From contig NZ_MIKB01000012.1 in assembly GCF_001730365.1 (NCBI RefSeq), positions 186,001-250,000 on the forward strand: a DNA stretch of 64,000 nucleotides, in the 5' to 3' direction. The notes under the pieces were generated by a model. That model saw only the letters and a list, made by a program, of their open reading frames with translations, did not search any database and was not told where the DNA came from. Positions 30,855 through 38,412 of this stretch are shown here, in pieces. Made by a program: the position numbers and the translations under genes. This DNA comes from Enterococcus quebecensis (GTDB taxonomy: Bacteria; Bacillota; Bacilli; Lactobacillales; Enterococcaceae). How positions within the stretch are numbered: position 1 is the first letter of the stretch; every line of letters starts with the position of its first letter.

Positions 30855-30869
30855 GGCACGCTTCTTGCT
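30854..30869 (+). promoter_or_regulatory. Sigma-54 (-24/-12) promoter of the first PTS operon
   Basis: TGGCACGCTTCTTGCT matches the RpoN consensus TGGCACNNNNNTTGCW exactly. It is 46 bases upstream of the EIIB start. Confidence 0.95.
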
Positions 30870-30914
30870 TTATATAAAAGTGTAAGTACAACTAATTAGA
30901 AGGAGTGACCAATA

Positions 30915-31235
30915 ATGACTAAAAAAACAATCATGCTTGTCTGTTCAGCAGGAATGAGTACAAGTTTATTAGTAACAAAAATGCAAAAAGCAGCAGAAGA
31001 ACGTGGAATGGAAGCTGATATCTTTGCCGTATCCGCATCAGATGCTGATAACAATCTAGAGGCCAAAGATGTAAACGTATTACTGTTAGGTCCGCAAGTT
31101 CGTTTCATGAAAGCACAATTTGAGCAAAAATTAGCACCAAAAGGAATTCCTTTTGATGTAATTAATATGTCTGATTATGGCATGATGAACGGCGAAAAAG
31201 TTCTAGATCAAGCAATTGCTTTAATGGGTAATTAA
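30915..31235 (+). CDS. PTS lactose/cellobiose-family EIIB component (copy 1)
   Basis: 106 aa cytoplasmic phosphocarrier that passes phosphate from EIIA to the incoming sugar. The phosphorylation loop is VCSAGMSTSLLV with Cys10, the same position as in E. coli ChbB. It differs from copy 2 at 34747 only at residues 2, 105 and 106, though many codons differ. GGAGTG lies upstream. It is the first gene behind the sigma-54 promoter, followed by EIIA after 33 bases. Confidence 0.95.
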   Translation: MTKKTIMLVCSAGMSTSLLVTKMQKAAEERGMEADIFAVSASDADNNLEAKDVNVLLLGPQVRFMKAQFEQKLAPKGIPFDVINMSDYGMMNGEKVLDQAIALMGN

Positions 31236-31268
31236 TTAAAAAAATAAAAATGAATGGAGTTTTAGAAT

Positions 31269-31589
31269 ATGGAAGAGCAACAAAATTTAGAAGCGATTAT
31301 GGGTTTAATCATGTTTGGGGGAAATGCAAAAAGCGATGCGATGGAAGCGATTGCCGCAGCGAAAGCAGGAAATTTTGAATTAGCAGATCAAAAAATTGCG
31401 GATGCAGAAGAATCTTTAGTACAAGCACACCATTCTCAAACAGGAATGTTAACACAAGAAGCACAAGGAAATCATATCCAAGTGACATTATTGACTGTTC
31501 ATAGTCAAGATCATTTGATGACATCAATTGCATTTACTGATTTAGCAAAAGAGATCATTGATTTGTATCGTCGTATGGATAACGAGTAA
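31269..31589 (+). CDS. PTS lactose/cellobiose-family EIIA component (copy 1)
   Basis: 106 aa all-helical phosphocarrier that forms a trimer. The active histidine is H78 in LLTVHSQDHLMT and the metal ligand is D81, matching the numbering of lactococcal EIIA-Lac. It accepts phosphate from HPr and gives it to EIIB. AATGGAG precedes the ATG. It differs from copy 2 at about eight residues. A 127-base spacer with two stem-loops separates it from EIIC. Confidence 0.95.
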   Translation: MEEQQNLEAIMGLIMFGGNAKSDAMEAIAAAKAGNFELADQKIADAEESLVQAHHSQTGMLTQEAQGNHIQVTLLTVHSQDHLMTSIAFTDLAKEIIDLYRRMDNE

Positions 31590-31630
31590 TGAGAACATCG
31601 CTCTTTGAATAGAAGTAGCGGAAATGAGAA

Positions 31631-31685
31631 CGCTTTATACAAAAGCGGAATTTTAAAACTGATTTGAAAAGCGCAAGTGCTTTTT
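31631..31685 (+). promoter_or_regulatory. Stem-loops between EIIA and EIIC (copy 1)
   Basis: Two small hairpins: CGCTT...AAAAGCG (31631-31647) and AAAAGC-GCAAGT-GCTTTTT (31667-31685), the latter with a partial T-run. They could attenuate or process the transcript so that EIIC is made in smaller amounts than EIIA and EIIB. Confidence 0.4.
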
Positions 31686-31716
31686 AAATAAATATTGTTT
31701 AGGGGGATATACAACA

Positions 31717-33003
31717 ATGGACGGATTTGTTCAATGGATGGAAAAACATTTTATGCCGAAAGCTTCAGTAATTGCGGCTCAACGCCACTTAGTGGCAATT
31801 CGTGATGCATTTGTCGTTACGATGCCATTAATGATTTTAGGAGCGCTAGCGGTACTTATCAATAACCTGCCGATTCCTGGATTTCCAGAATTAATGGATA
31901 AGCTATTTCCAATGATCGTTAATGATGCACCGATTTGGAAAAGTTTTGGTGGGAATATCTGGAACGGAACATTCGCAATTTTTTCAATTTTAATTTCATT
32001 TTTAGTTGCCTATAACTTAGTTAAATCATATGGTAAAGATGGTATTGCAGCAGGAACTGTGTCAGTTGCTTCATTCTTTGCAGTAGGTGGACTAAGCGGA
32101 ACAGACGCAACAGGATTATTTATTGCATTAGTTATTGCACTTATTTCAGGAGAAATTTTCCAACGATTAGTAGGAAACGATAAATTAGTTATTAAAATGC
32201 CGGATGGTGTTCCACCAGCGGTTGCTAAATCATTTGCAGCATTACTACCTGCAATGATCACAATCAGTCTTTTTAGTTTAATCACATCAATTTTATTCGG
32301 ATTTGGGATTGAAAATATCGTCGTATCATTCTACGAAGCAGTACAAAAACCATTTATGGGCTTAGCGAACAGCTATCCATCTGCATTACTATTGGCATTT
32401 ATTACACCATTCTTATGGTTCTTTGGATTACATGGTGCCAATATGATTGATCCGTTAATGCAAACAATCAATGTACCAGCGATTGATGCAAATATCAAAG
32501 CATTAGAAGCGGGAGAAAAAATTCCTTATATCGTAAACAAACCTTTCTTTGATTCATTTGTAAACTTAGGAGGAACAGGTGCTACTTTAGGTCTATTAAT
32601 CGCTATTTTCTTAGTGGGACGCAAAAACAAACCATTTAAAGTGATTACAAACTTAAGTTTAGCACCAGGTGTTTTCAATATTAATGAACCAGTGATGTTT
32701 GGACTTCCTATTGTGTTGAATCCAATCATGTTTATTCCATTCATCATTACACCAATGGTTCTTGTAACAACAGCTTATATTGCGACTTCAACAGGACTTG
32801 TGCCAGGTGCGACATTTATGCCGCCATGGGTAACACCGCCGATTATTGGTGGATTTTTAGCAACTAAGAGTATTGCAGGTGGAGTATTAGCCGCAGTGAA
32901 CTTAGTGATTTCTATCTTGATTTACATTCCATTTGTTAAAGTAGCGACTGCTCAATTCTTAAAAGAAGAAGCATTAGCTAAGGAAGAACAAGCTCAAGCT
33001 TAA
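31717..33003 (+). CDS. PTS lactose/cellobiose-family EIIC permease (copy 1)
   Basis: 428 aa membrane permease of the ChbC/CelB type with about ten hydrophobic segments. The conserved substrate-site residues His239 (FFGLHGANMID) and Glu324 (FNINEPVMFGLPIVLNP) are spaced as His250 and Glu334 in ChbC of B. cereus. AGGGGG lies upstream. Followed by a 6-phospho-beta-glucosidase gene, it probably imports a beta-glucoside such as cellobiose. The exact sugar is not determinable. Confidence 0.93.
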   Translation: MDGFVQWMEKHFMPKASVIAAQRHLVAIRDAFVVTMPLMILGALAVLINNLPIPGFPELMDKLFPMIVNDAPIWKSFGGNIWNGTFAIFSILISFLVAYNLVKSYGKDGIAAGTVSVASFFAVGGLSGTDATGLFIALVIALISGEIFQRLVGNDKLVIKMPDGVPPAVAKSFAALLPAMITISLFSLITSILFGFGIENIVVSFYEAVQKPFMGLANSYPSALLLAFITPFLWFFGLHGANMIDPLMQTINVPAIDANIKALEAGEKIPYIVNKPFFDSFVNLGGTGATLGLLIAIFLVGRKNKPFKVITNLSLAPGVFNINEPVMFGLPIVLNPIMFIPFIITPMVLVTTAYIATSTGLVPGATFMPPWVTPPIIGGFLATKSIAGGVLAAVNLVISILIYIPFVKVATAQFLKEEALAKEEQAQA

Positions 33004-33016
33004 TGAACGAACGAAT

Positions 33017-33091
33017 AGATAAAATCTCCCTAAGTGAGATCGGGACAAAACTAAACAACAGTTTGATCTCAATCTCTAGGAGGTTTTATCT
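33017..33091 (+). other. Nested intergenic stem-loop between EIIC and glucosidase genes
   Basis: Outer arms AGATAAAATCTCC (33017-33029) and GGAGGTTTTATCT (33079-33091) differ at one pair. A second pair, GAGATC (33036-33041) and GATCTC (33065-33070), sits inside. The loop contains GGGACAAAAC, a motif seen in other enterococcal intergenic hairpins. There is no strong T-tract, so an RNA-processing or partial terminator role is possible. Confidence 0.6.
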
Positions 33092-33126
33092 ATTTTCAAA
33101 TGAATTTATTTTAGGAGATGACTACT

Positions 33127-34524
33127 ATGAATTATCAGTTCCCAAAAGGTTTTTGGTGGGGTTCTGCTGCAAGCGGACCACAAACGGAAGGCGTTTTTGA
33201 AGGAGATGGAAAAGCTCAAAATATCTGGGATTTTTGGTATGAGGAAAAGCCTGAAAAATTTTTTAATGAAGTAGGTCCAGACAAAACATCTCAATTTTAT
33301 AAAAAATACCATGAAGATATTCAATTAATGAAAGCCACAGGTCATAATTCTTTTCGAACATCGATTCAATGGAGTCGATTGATACCTGACCCAGAAACTG
33401 GAATTGTTAATCAAAAAGCGGTCGATTTTTATAATGATGTTATCGACAATTTACTAGAAAATGATATTGAGCCGTTCTTTAACTTATATCATTTTGATAT
33501 GCCGATGACGTTGCAGGAAAAAGGTGGTTGGCTTAATCGAGAAGTTGTTGACCAGTATGTTTTTTATGCAAAGACTTGTTTTGAATTATTCGGAGACCGC
33601 GTGAAAAAATGGTTTACACACAATGAACCAATTGTACCAGTTGAAGGTGGTTACTTGTATGGGTGGCATTATCCTGATGAAGTGAACTTAAAACACGGGG
33701 TTCAAGTTGCTTATCATGAAGCATTATCAAGCGCTAAGGCTATTGAAGTGTATCATAGCATGAATTTGACTGGCGAGATTGGGATTGTTCTTAATTTGAC
33801 CCCTAGTTATCCAAGAGATCCTCAAAATGAAGCGGATGTTAAAGCAGCTCGGTTAGTAGATGGATTGTTCAATCGTTCCTTTTTAGATCCTGCTGTAAAA
33901 GGGGAGTTCCCAGAAGATATAGTGGAATGGGTTAGAGAAAATGACTTGATGCCAGAAACAACACCAGAAGATTTAGCTGTAATAGCAGAAAATACGATTG
34001 ATCTTTTAGGTGTGAATTATTATCAGCCACGTAGGGTAAAAGCTAAAGAAACCCCTATTGAGATATCTGGAAACAGCATCTTACCAGAGGATTTTTATGA
34101 TGTATACGATATGCCGGGAAAAAAAATGAATCCTTATCGTGGTTGGGAAATTTATGAAAAAGGCATTTACGACACATTGATGAATATCAAAGAAAACTAC
34201 AACAATATCCGTTGTTATATTTCTGAAAACGGTATGGGAGTAGAAGGTGAAGAACGATTTGTCAATGCGGATGGGATGATTGAAGATGATTATCGGATTG
34301 AATTTGTGACAGACCATTTAAAATGGGTACACCAAGCTATTCAAGAAGGAAGCCAAGTTCAAGGATATCACATGTGGACATGTATGGATAACTGGTCATG
34401 GTTGAATGCGTATAAAAACCGTTATGGATTCATTGCAGTAGATCTAGATCAAGAGGCCAAAAGAACGATTAAGAAAAGTGGTTATTGGTTTAAAGAGCTG
34501 ACTGAGAATAATGGATTTAATTAA
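33127..34524 (+). CDS. 6-phospho-beta-glucosidase (GH1)
   Basis: 465 aa family 1 glycosidase that splits phosphorylated beta-glucosides after PTS uptake. The acid/base is E167 in FTHNEP and the nucleophile E367 in SENGMG, with the N-terminal signature FPKGFWWGSAASGPQTEG. The start is ATG 33127, 9-10 bases from AGGAG; ATG 33118 abuts that site. It is the only hydrolase in the two PTS operons, so the second permease probably relies on it or on an enzyme elsewhere. Confidence 0.93.
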   Translation: MNYQFPKGFWWGSAASGPQTEGVFEGDGKAQNIWDFWYEEKPEKFFNEVGPDKTSQFYKKYHEDIQLMKATGHNSFRTSIQWSRLIPDPETGIVNQKAVDFYNDVIDNLLENDIEPFFNLYHFDMPMTLQEKGGWLNREVVDQYVFYAKTCFELFGDRVKKWFTHNEPIVPVEGGYLYGWHYPDEVNLKHGVQVAYHEALSSAKAIEVYHSMNLTGEIGIVLNLTPSYPRDPQNEADVKAARLVDGLFNRSFLDPAVKGEFPEDIVEWVRENDLMPETTPEDLAVIAENTIDLLGVNYYQPRRVKAKETPIEISGNSILPEDFYDVYDMPGKKMNPYRGWEIYEKGIYDTLMNIKENYNNIRCYISENGMGVEGEERFVNADGMIEDDYRIEFVTDHLKWVHQAIQEGSQVQGYHMWTCMDNWSWLNAYKNRYGFIAVDLDQEAKRTIKKSGYWFKELTENNGFN

Positions 34525-34599
34525 AAAGATGTCAATTTTTTATTAGCTTATAAATCACTTGGATGTTGATATAAAGGCAAAGAAAGCGCACACAAAAAT

Positions 34600-34632
34600 G
34601 AGTGTGTAACAATAAGATTAATAGTGTGTACA
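34600..34632 (+). promoter_or_regulatory. Upstream activator sites of the second PTS operon
   Basis: AGTGTGTA occurs at 34601-34608 and 34623-34630, again exactly 22 bp apart, in contexts GAGTGTGTAAC and ATAGTGTGTACAC that match the first operon's sites. They lie about 55-85 bp upstream of the -24 element. Confidence 0.72.
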
Positions 34633-34638
34633 CAATCT

Positions 34639-34679
34639 GTATAGACCAAAACCTTGCTATTATTGGGTTTGGTCTATAC
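34639..34679 (+). terminator. Conserved hairpin after the glucosidase gene
   Basis: GTATAGACCAAAACC pairs with GGGTTTGGTCTATAC around a short AT loop, followed by ATGTTTTT. The arms match the hairpin at 30805-30847 base for base, while the loop differs. Confidence 0.82.
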
Positions 34680-34686
34680 ATGTTTT

Positions 34687-34702
34687 TGGCACACTTCTTG
34701 CT
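34687..34702 (+). promoter_or_regulatory. Sigma-54 (-24/-12) promoter of the second PTS operon
   Basis: TGGCACACTTCTTGCT fits the RpoN consensus exactly and differs from the first promoter at one spacer base. The EIIB start is 45 bases downstream. Confidence 0.95.
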
Positions 34703-34746
34703 TTATATAAAAGTGTAAAGACAATTCATTAAAGGGAGTGTAAAAA

Positions 34747-35067
34747 ATGGCAAAAAAAACAATTATGTTAGTATGTTCAGCAGGGATGAGTACAAGTTTA
34801 TTAGTAACGAAAATGCAAAAAGCAGCAGAAGAACGTGGAATGGAAGCAGACATCTTTGCAGTATCCGCATCGGATGCCGATAATAACTTAGAGGCAAAAG
34901 ATGTAAACGTTTTACTTTTAGGTCCGCAAGTTCGTTTTATGAAAGCACAATTCGAGCAAAAATTAGCACCAAAAGGAATTCCTTTTGATGTAATTAATAT
35001 GTCTGATTATGGCATGATGAATGGCGAAAAAGTCTTAGATCAAGCTATTGCTTTAATGGATAAATAA
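34747..35067 (+). CDS. PTS lactose/cellobiose-family EIIB component (copy 2)
   Basis: 106 aa with the same Cys10 phosphorylation loop as copy 1 and only three residue differences (A2, D105, K106). Many synonymous codon changes separate the genes, which means the proteins have been held constant rather than recently copied. AAAGGGAG lies upstream. The two EIIB proteins should be interchangeable. Confidence 0.95.
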   Translation: MAKKTIMLVCSAGMSTSLLVTKMQKAAEERGMEADIFAVSASDADNNLEAKDVNVLLLGPQVRFMKAQFEQKLAPKGIPFDVINMSDYGMMNGEKVLDQAIALMDK

Positions 35068-35088
35068 AAAATGAACGGAGCTATAAAA

Positions 35089-35409
35089 GTGGAAGAGCAA
35101 CAAAATTTAGAAGTGATTATGGGGCTAATCATGTATGGAGGAAATGCTAAAAGCGATGCAATGGAAGCAATAGCAGCAGCTAAAGTAGGGAACTTCGAGT
35201 TAGCAGATCAAAAAATTATTGATGCTGAAGAATCCTTAGTACATGCCCACCATTCTCAGACTGGAATGTTAACACAAGAAGCACAAGGAAATCATATCCA
35301 AGTGACGTTGTTGACAGTTCATAGTCAAGACCATTTAATGACAGCGATCGCATTTACTGATTTAGCAAAAGAAGTGATTGATTTGTATCGCCGTATGAAT
35401 AACGAGTAA
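35089..35409 (+). CDS. PTS lactose/cellobiose-family EIIA component (copy 2)
   Basis: 106 aa from GTG 35089, which aligns with the ATG of copy 1 and has GGAG 9 bases upstream. An ATG at 35071 in the same frame lies before that site and would add six non-homologous residues. H78 and D81 are conserved. About eight substitutions separate it from copy 1, for example V9, Y16, V33 and N104. It follows EIIB by 21 bases. Confidence 0.93.
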   Translation: MEEQQNLEVIMGLIMYGGNAKSDAMEAIAAAKVGNFELADQKIIDAEESLVHAHHSQTGMLTQEAQGNHIQVTLLTVHSQDHLMTAIAFTDLAKEVIDLYRRMNNE

Positions 35410-35450
35410 GCTGTGTTATTTTCTTTTTTGAACGGAAGGAAGTAGAGGTT

Positions 35451-35507
35451 AAAGTTTTTTGAACGGAACTTTAATAATATATGGTTTAAAGAGTGTCACA
35501 ACTCTTT
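35451..35507 (+). promoter_or_regulatory. Stem-loops between EIIA and EIIC (copy 2)
   Basis: AAAGTT...AACTTT (35451-35472) and AAAGAGT...ACTCTTT (35488-35507) lie in the 129-base spacer. The sequences differ from those of copy 1 but the arrangement, two hairpins in a spacer of the same length, is the same. Confidence 0.4.
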
Positions 35508-35538
35508 GGATAAATTTTACTTATAGGAGGAACAAAAG

Positions 35539-36993
35539 ATGGATGGATTAACAGCCTGGATGGAGAAGTACATTCTGCCAGTAGCCGGAAAAATCGGTGG
35601 GCAGAAACACTTGGTTGCGTTACGTGATGCCTTTATTGGAACAATGCCCGCAACGATGGCCGGATCGATTGCAGTAATGATCAATGCGATGATTCGTGAC
35701 TTACCTCAGCAGTTTTTCTCTGATTATGCAGCAAATCTTGCGGCAGACAAAGGAATCTTTGCAGTTATTAATGTTATTATTGGTATCAATGGGTTTGTTT
35801 GGAATGGTACATTGGCGATTGCTGGTTTGATATTTGCCTTTTCTTGGGGATATAATCTAGCAAGAGCATATAAAGTAAACGATCTAGCTGGTGGTATCGT
35901 TGGTTTGGCAACTTTAATTCAAGGAATTGCTTTTTCTTACTCTAATACATTAGAAACAGCTGTTCCAAAAGAGTTGATGAATAAAATCAATGAAAACTCA
36001 GCAACAAGTGGTTGGTCAGCAACAGCTGAAGGTTTAACAGCCGGCGGTTGGGGTTGGTTAAAATTAGATCACCTAAATGGAAACGCATACTTTACAGTAA
36101 TGATTATGGGCGCTATTTCAGTTATTATTTTCTGTAAATTAATGTTGGCGAACATCACAATCAAAATGCCTGATTCAGTTCCACCGGCAGTATCAAAAGC
36201 GTTCGCGGCTATTTTGCCTGCAACGATCGCATTATATGTAATTGCAATTATTAACTTTGTAGTAGGTAAATTAACAGAGGGACAATTGATTATTGATCTT
36301 GTTCAAAAATATATTGCAGAACCATTCTTAGGACTCTCTCAAGGTCTTGGAGCTGTATTGATTGTAACAATCTTTACTCAAATCTTCTGGTTCTTCGGAA
36401 TTCATGGTCCAAACGTATTGGCACCTGTTTTAGAAGGTATCTGGGGGCAAGCACAATTAATCAATATCGATATTTTCCAAAAAGGATATAAAGGCTTAAC
36501 TGGTACACCAGCTGTTTTATCAGCCATTGATGATGGAAAAGCTTATATGTGGGTACGTGGTTCATTTGATGCATTTGCATGGTTTGGTGGGTCTGGAGGA
36601 ACGATTGTATTGATTCTTGCAATCTTACTATTCTCTAAACGCGCAGACTATCTAACTGTTGGTAAGCTATCATTAGGACCTGGTATTTTCAATATTAACG
36701 AACCAATCATGTTCGGTTTACCAATCGTATTAAATCCAATTATGTTTGTACCATTCTTAGTAGCTCCAGTAGTAGCAACTACAATTGGATGGTTAGCGAC
36801 TTACTTTGGATTAGTTGCGCCAGTTTCTCAACAAATAACATGGGTTGTCCCTCCTGTCTTGTTGTCATTCTTAGCAACAGGTGGAGACTGGAGAGCGCCA
36901 ATCGTAACAATTGTTGCTATGATTGCAACATTCCTTATCTGGGCACCATTTGTCATTGCAGCAAATAAAATGGAACCAACAGATTTCGAATAA
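35539..36993 (+). CDS. PTS lactose/cellobiose-family EIIC permease (copy 2)
   Basis: 484 aa membrane permease, 56 residues longer than copy 1. Extra length lies between residues 55-75 and 140-180 (FSDYAANLAADKG and NSATSGWSATAEGLTAGGWGW). Conserved His289 (FFGIHGPNVLAP) and Glu388 (FNINEPIMFGLPIVLNP) mark the substrate site. It is clearly divergent from copy 1, in contrast to the near-identical EIIA and EIIB, so the two operons likely import different sugars. TAGGAGG lies upstream. Confidence 0.93.
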   Translation: MDGLTAWMEKYILPVAGKIGGQKHLVALRDAFIGTMPATMAGSIAVMINAMIRDLPQQFFSDYAANLAADKGIFAVINVIIGINGFVWNGTLAIAGLIFAFSWGYNLARAYKVNDLAGGIVGLATLIQGIAFSYSNTLETAVPKELMNKINENSATSGWSATAEGLTAGGWGWLKLDHLNGNAYFTVMIMGAISVIIFCKLMLANITIKMPDSVPPAVSKAFAAILPATIALYVIAIINFVVGKLTEGQLIIDLVQKYIAEPFLGLSQGLGAVLIVTIFTQIFWFFGIHGPNVLAPVLEGIWGQAQLINIDIFQKGYKGLTGTPAVLSAIDDGKAYMWVRGSFDAFAWFGGSGGTIVLILAILLFSKRADYLTVGKLSLGPGIFNINEPIMFGLPIVLNPIMFVPFLVAPVVATTIGWLATYFGLVAPVSQQITWVVPPVLLSFLATGGDWRAPIVTIVAMIATFLIWAPFVIAANKMEPTDFE

Positions 36994-37012
36994 AATAAAA
37001 TTGAATAGTATG

Positions 37013-37043
37013 TTGCTTTCACTTCATCTGCAAGTGAAAGCAA
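37013..37043 (+). other. Perfect 12-bp stem-loop after EIIC copy 2
   Basis: TTGCTTTCACTT and AAGTGAAAGCAA flank a 7-base loop. The T-tract is poor (CTGCTTTATTG), so it is more likely an mRNA 3'-end stabiliser or processing site than a full terminator, with the small genes downstream still transcribed. Confidence 0.6.
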
Positions 37044-37069
37044 CTGCTTTATTGTAAGGAGAGGTAAAA

Positions 37070-37288
37070 ATGATTACAATCGCAAGTGCAATGCAACAAG
37101 AAGAAATCAAAAACTTATTAGAAAACTATGACGGTGGCGATTTTACGTATACATTTAAACAAAAGCAAGGAATCAAATTAGCATTTGATATCACTGGAGA
37201 TAAAGAAGAAGCAGCAAAAAAAGCAAAAGAATTAATTAAAGAACAACCTTGGGGCGGTGTTTTATACTTCCAAGTAGCGGCAGTTTAA
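37070..37288 (+). CDS. Small hypothetical protein in PTS operon
   Basis: 72 aa, family not recognised. It is a soluble alpha/beta-type sequence (MITIASAMQQEEIKNLLENY ... DGGDFTYTFKQKQGIKLAFD ... EAAKKAKELIKEQPWGGVLYFQVAAV) with no membrane segment. The strong AAGGAGAGG site indicates real expression. It lies 76 bases after EIIC and 21 bases before the next small gene, so it belongs to the second PTS operon. Confidence 0.75.
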   Translation: MITIASAMQQEEIKNLLENYDGGDFTYTFKQKQGIKLAFDITGDKEEAAKKAKELIKEQPWGGVLYFQVAAV

Positions 37289-37309
37289 AAAAGATTGGAT
37301 GGATGACAG

Positions 37310-37510
37310 ATGGTTAGAAATGGCTTGTTTATATGCAGTATCGGTTTTATAATAATTTTATACACAGTAAATCCTACTTCAATGAACTATGATTTGTTAA
37401 GCATGACGACAGGGATTTTCTTAGTAGGTGTTGGCGGTTATTTCTTTTTCAAAGGGAAAAAAATTGAAGAAGCAAAAGCAAAAAAGCAAAATAACGAGGT
37501 GAAAAAATAA
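37310..37510 (+). CDS. Small two-segment membrane protein in PTS operon
   Basis: 66 aa. Two hydrophobic segments (about residues 5-18 and 30-48: GLFICSIGFIIILY and MTTGIFLVGVGGYFFF) precede a lysine-rich tail (KKIEEAKAKKQNNEVKK). The ATG overlaps nothing and has GGATGG upstream; the stop overlaps the start of the next gene by one base, so translation is coupled. No function is known. Confidence 0.72.
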   Translation: MVRNGLFICSIGFIIILYTVNPTSMNYDLLSMTTGIFLVGVGGYFFFKGKKIEEAKAKKQNNEVKK

Positions 37511-37923
37511 TGGAAATTACTAAAAAATTAAATATTCCAGCACCTTACTTTTATGATAAAGTGATTGATTCTGTTCTTTTTGATATCCGTAAACACACTG
37601 GGAAAAGTTTAACAAAAAAACAATTGAATAATTTTGAATATGTAAAATCATTTTCTAAAAATAGCCGAGCAAAAATCAAAGTCGAAAAAATTGTCGACAA
37701 TTCATCTTATCACTTCCGAACATCAACGACTAAAAATAATTTTTCTGTTGGCTATGAAATCATACCAATCAACGATCACTCATGTGAGATTCATTATACA
37801 GAAAAAATGGAATCATTCGGATTTTTACAAAAAATAAACGATGCAGCATTAGGAACAATTCTGATGTACTTCAAAAAACGCCAATTTAACAAAATGCTGC
37901 AAATGATAGAAGAATCATATTAA
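37510..37923 (+). CDS. DUF3284-domain protein
   Basis: 137 aa. The sequence pattern (ITKKLNIPAPYFYDKVIDSVLFDIRKHTGK ... YHFRTSTTKNNFSVGYEIIP ... YTEKMESFG) fits DUF3284, a START/SRPBCC-like fold often encoded beside lactose/cellobiose PTS genes. The function is unknown. Its start overlaps the stop of the preceding membrane-protein gene (ATAATGG). It is the last gene of the second PTS operon and is followed by a terminator. Confidence 0.82.
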   Translation: MEITKKLNIPAPYFYDKVIDSVLFDIRKHTGKSLTKKQLNNFEYVKSFSKNSRAKIKVEKIVDNSSYHFRTSTTKNNFSVGYEIIPINDHSCEIHYTEKMESFGFLQKINDAALGTILMYFKKRQFNKMLQMIEESY

Positions 37924-37945
37924 GAGTGTCTGAGGGCACTCTTTT
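37922..37945 (+). terminator. Terminator of the second PTS operon
   Basis: AAGAGTGTC pairs with GGCACTCTT and is followed by TTT. It begins on the stop codon of the DUF3284 gene. Confidence 0.75.
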
Positions 37946-38250
37946 GCTGTGAATCACTGCGATTGCACAGCAGAGCAGATGATGAACAGTACTTGGCGAC
38001 CAAAGGGAGAGAAGTCACCTTACTAGTGAATCACCAAACAGAATATAGAGCATCAAATTTAAGAAGCTGAAGCAAAAGTTAAAGAAGAGAAGTGAGAGGA
38101 TTGCACAGCAGAGCAGATGATGAACAGTAGGCGACCAGAGGGAGCGAAGTTCTCATACCAGTGAATCACTAAACAGGATGTAGGGCACCAAAATTAAGAA
38201 GCTAAAGGAAAGATCAAAGAAGTCACCTTACTAGTGAATCACCAAAAAGC
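37943..38250. repeat. Degenerate direct repeats of an intergenic element
   Basis: GATTGCACAGCAGAGCAGATGATGAACAGTA begins at 37961 and again at 38099, 138 bp apart. The following segments (GGCGACC-AGGGAG-GAAGT, GTGAATCAC, AACAG-AT-TAG, AAGAAGCT) also align. A third, partial copy (GAAGTCACCTTACTAGTGAATCACC) is at 38219, identical to 38011. The start, TTTGCTGTGAATCAC, matches the element before ileS at 13191. No ORF runs through it. With it, the 489-base gap up to 38412 is explained except for an AT-rich 160 bases that must hold the next promoter. Confidence 0.72.
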
Positions 38251-38412
38251 CTCGATCTGGACAAACAGCTGAAGAATATACTACACGGTTCTCCAGAGTT
38301 CAAGGTCTATCAAAAAATTACATAAAATTATCTTCAAAAAAAGTCAAAACTATTTAAACAAATCCCTTATTGCGTTATCCTTAACTAAGAAAGACAAGGA
38401 GGGATAAGGTCA

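Noticed and set aside
33003-33200. 65-aa ORF overlapping EIIC stop and glucosidase start
   Set aside because: It runs through the stem-loop and the out-of-frame start of the glucosidase, and has no Shine-Dalgarno.
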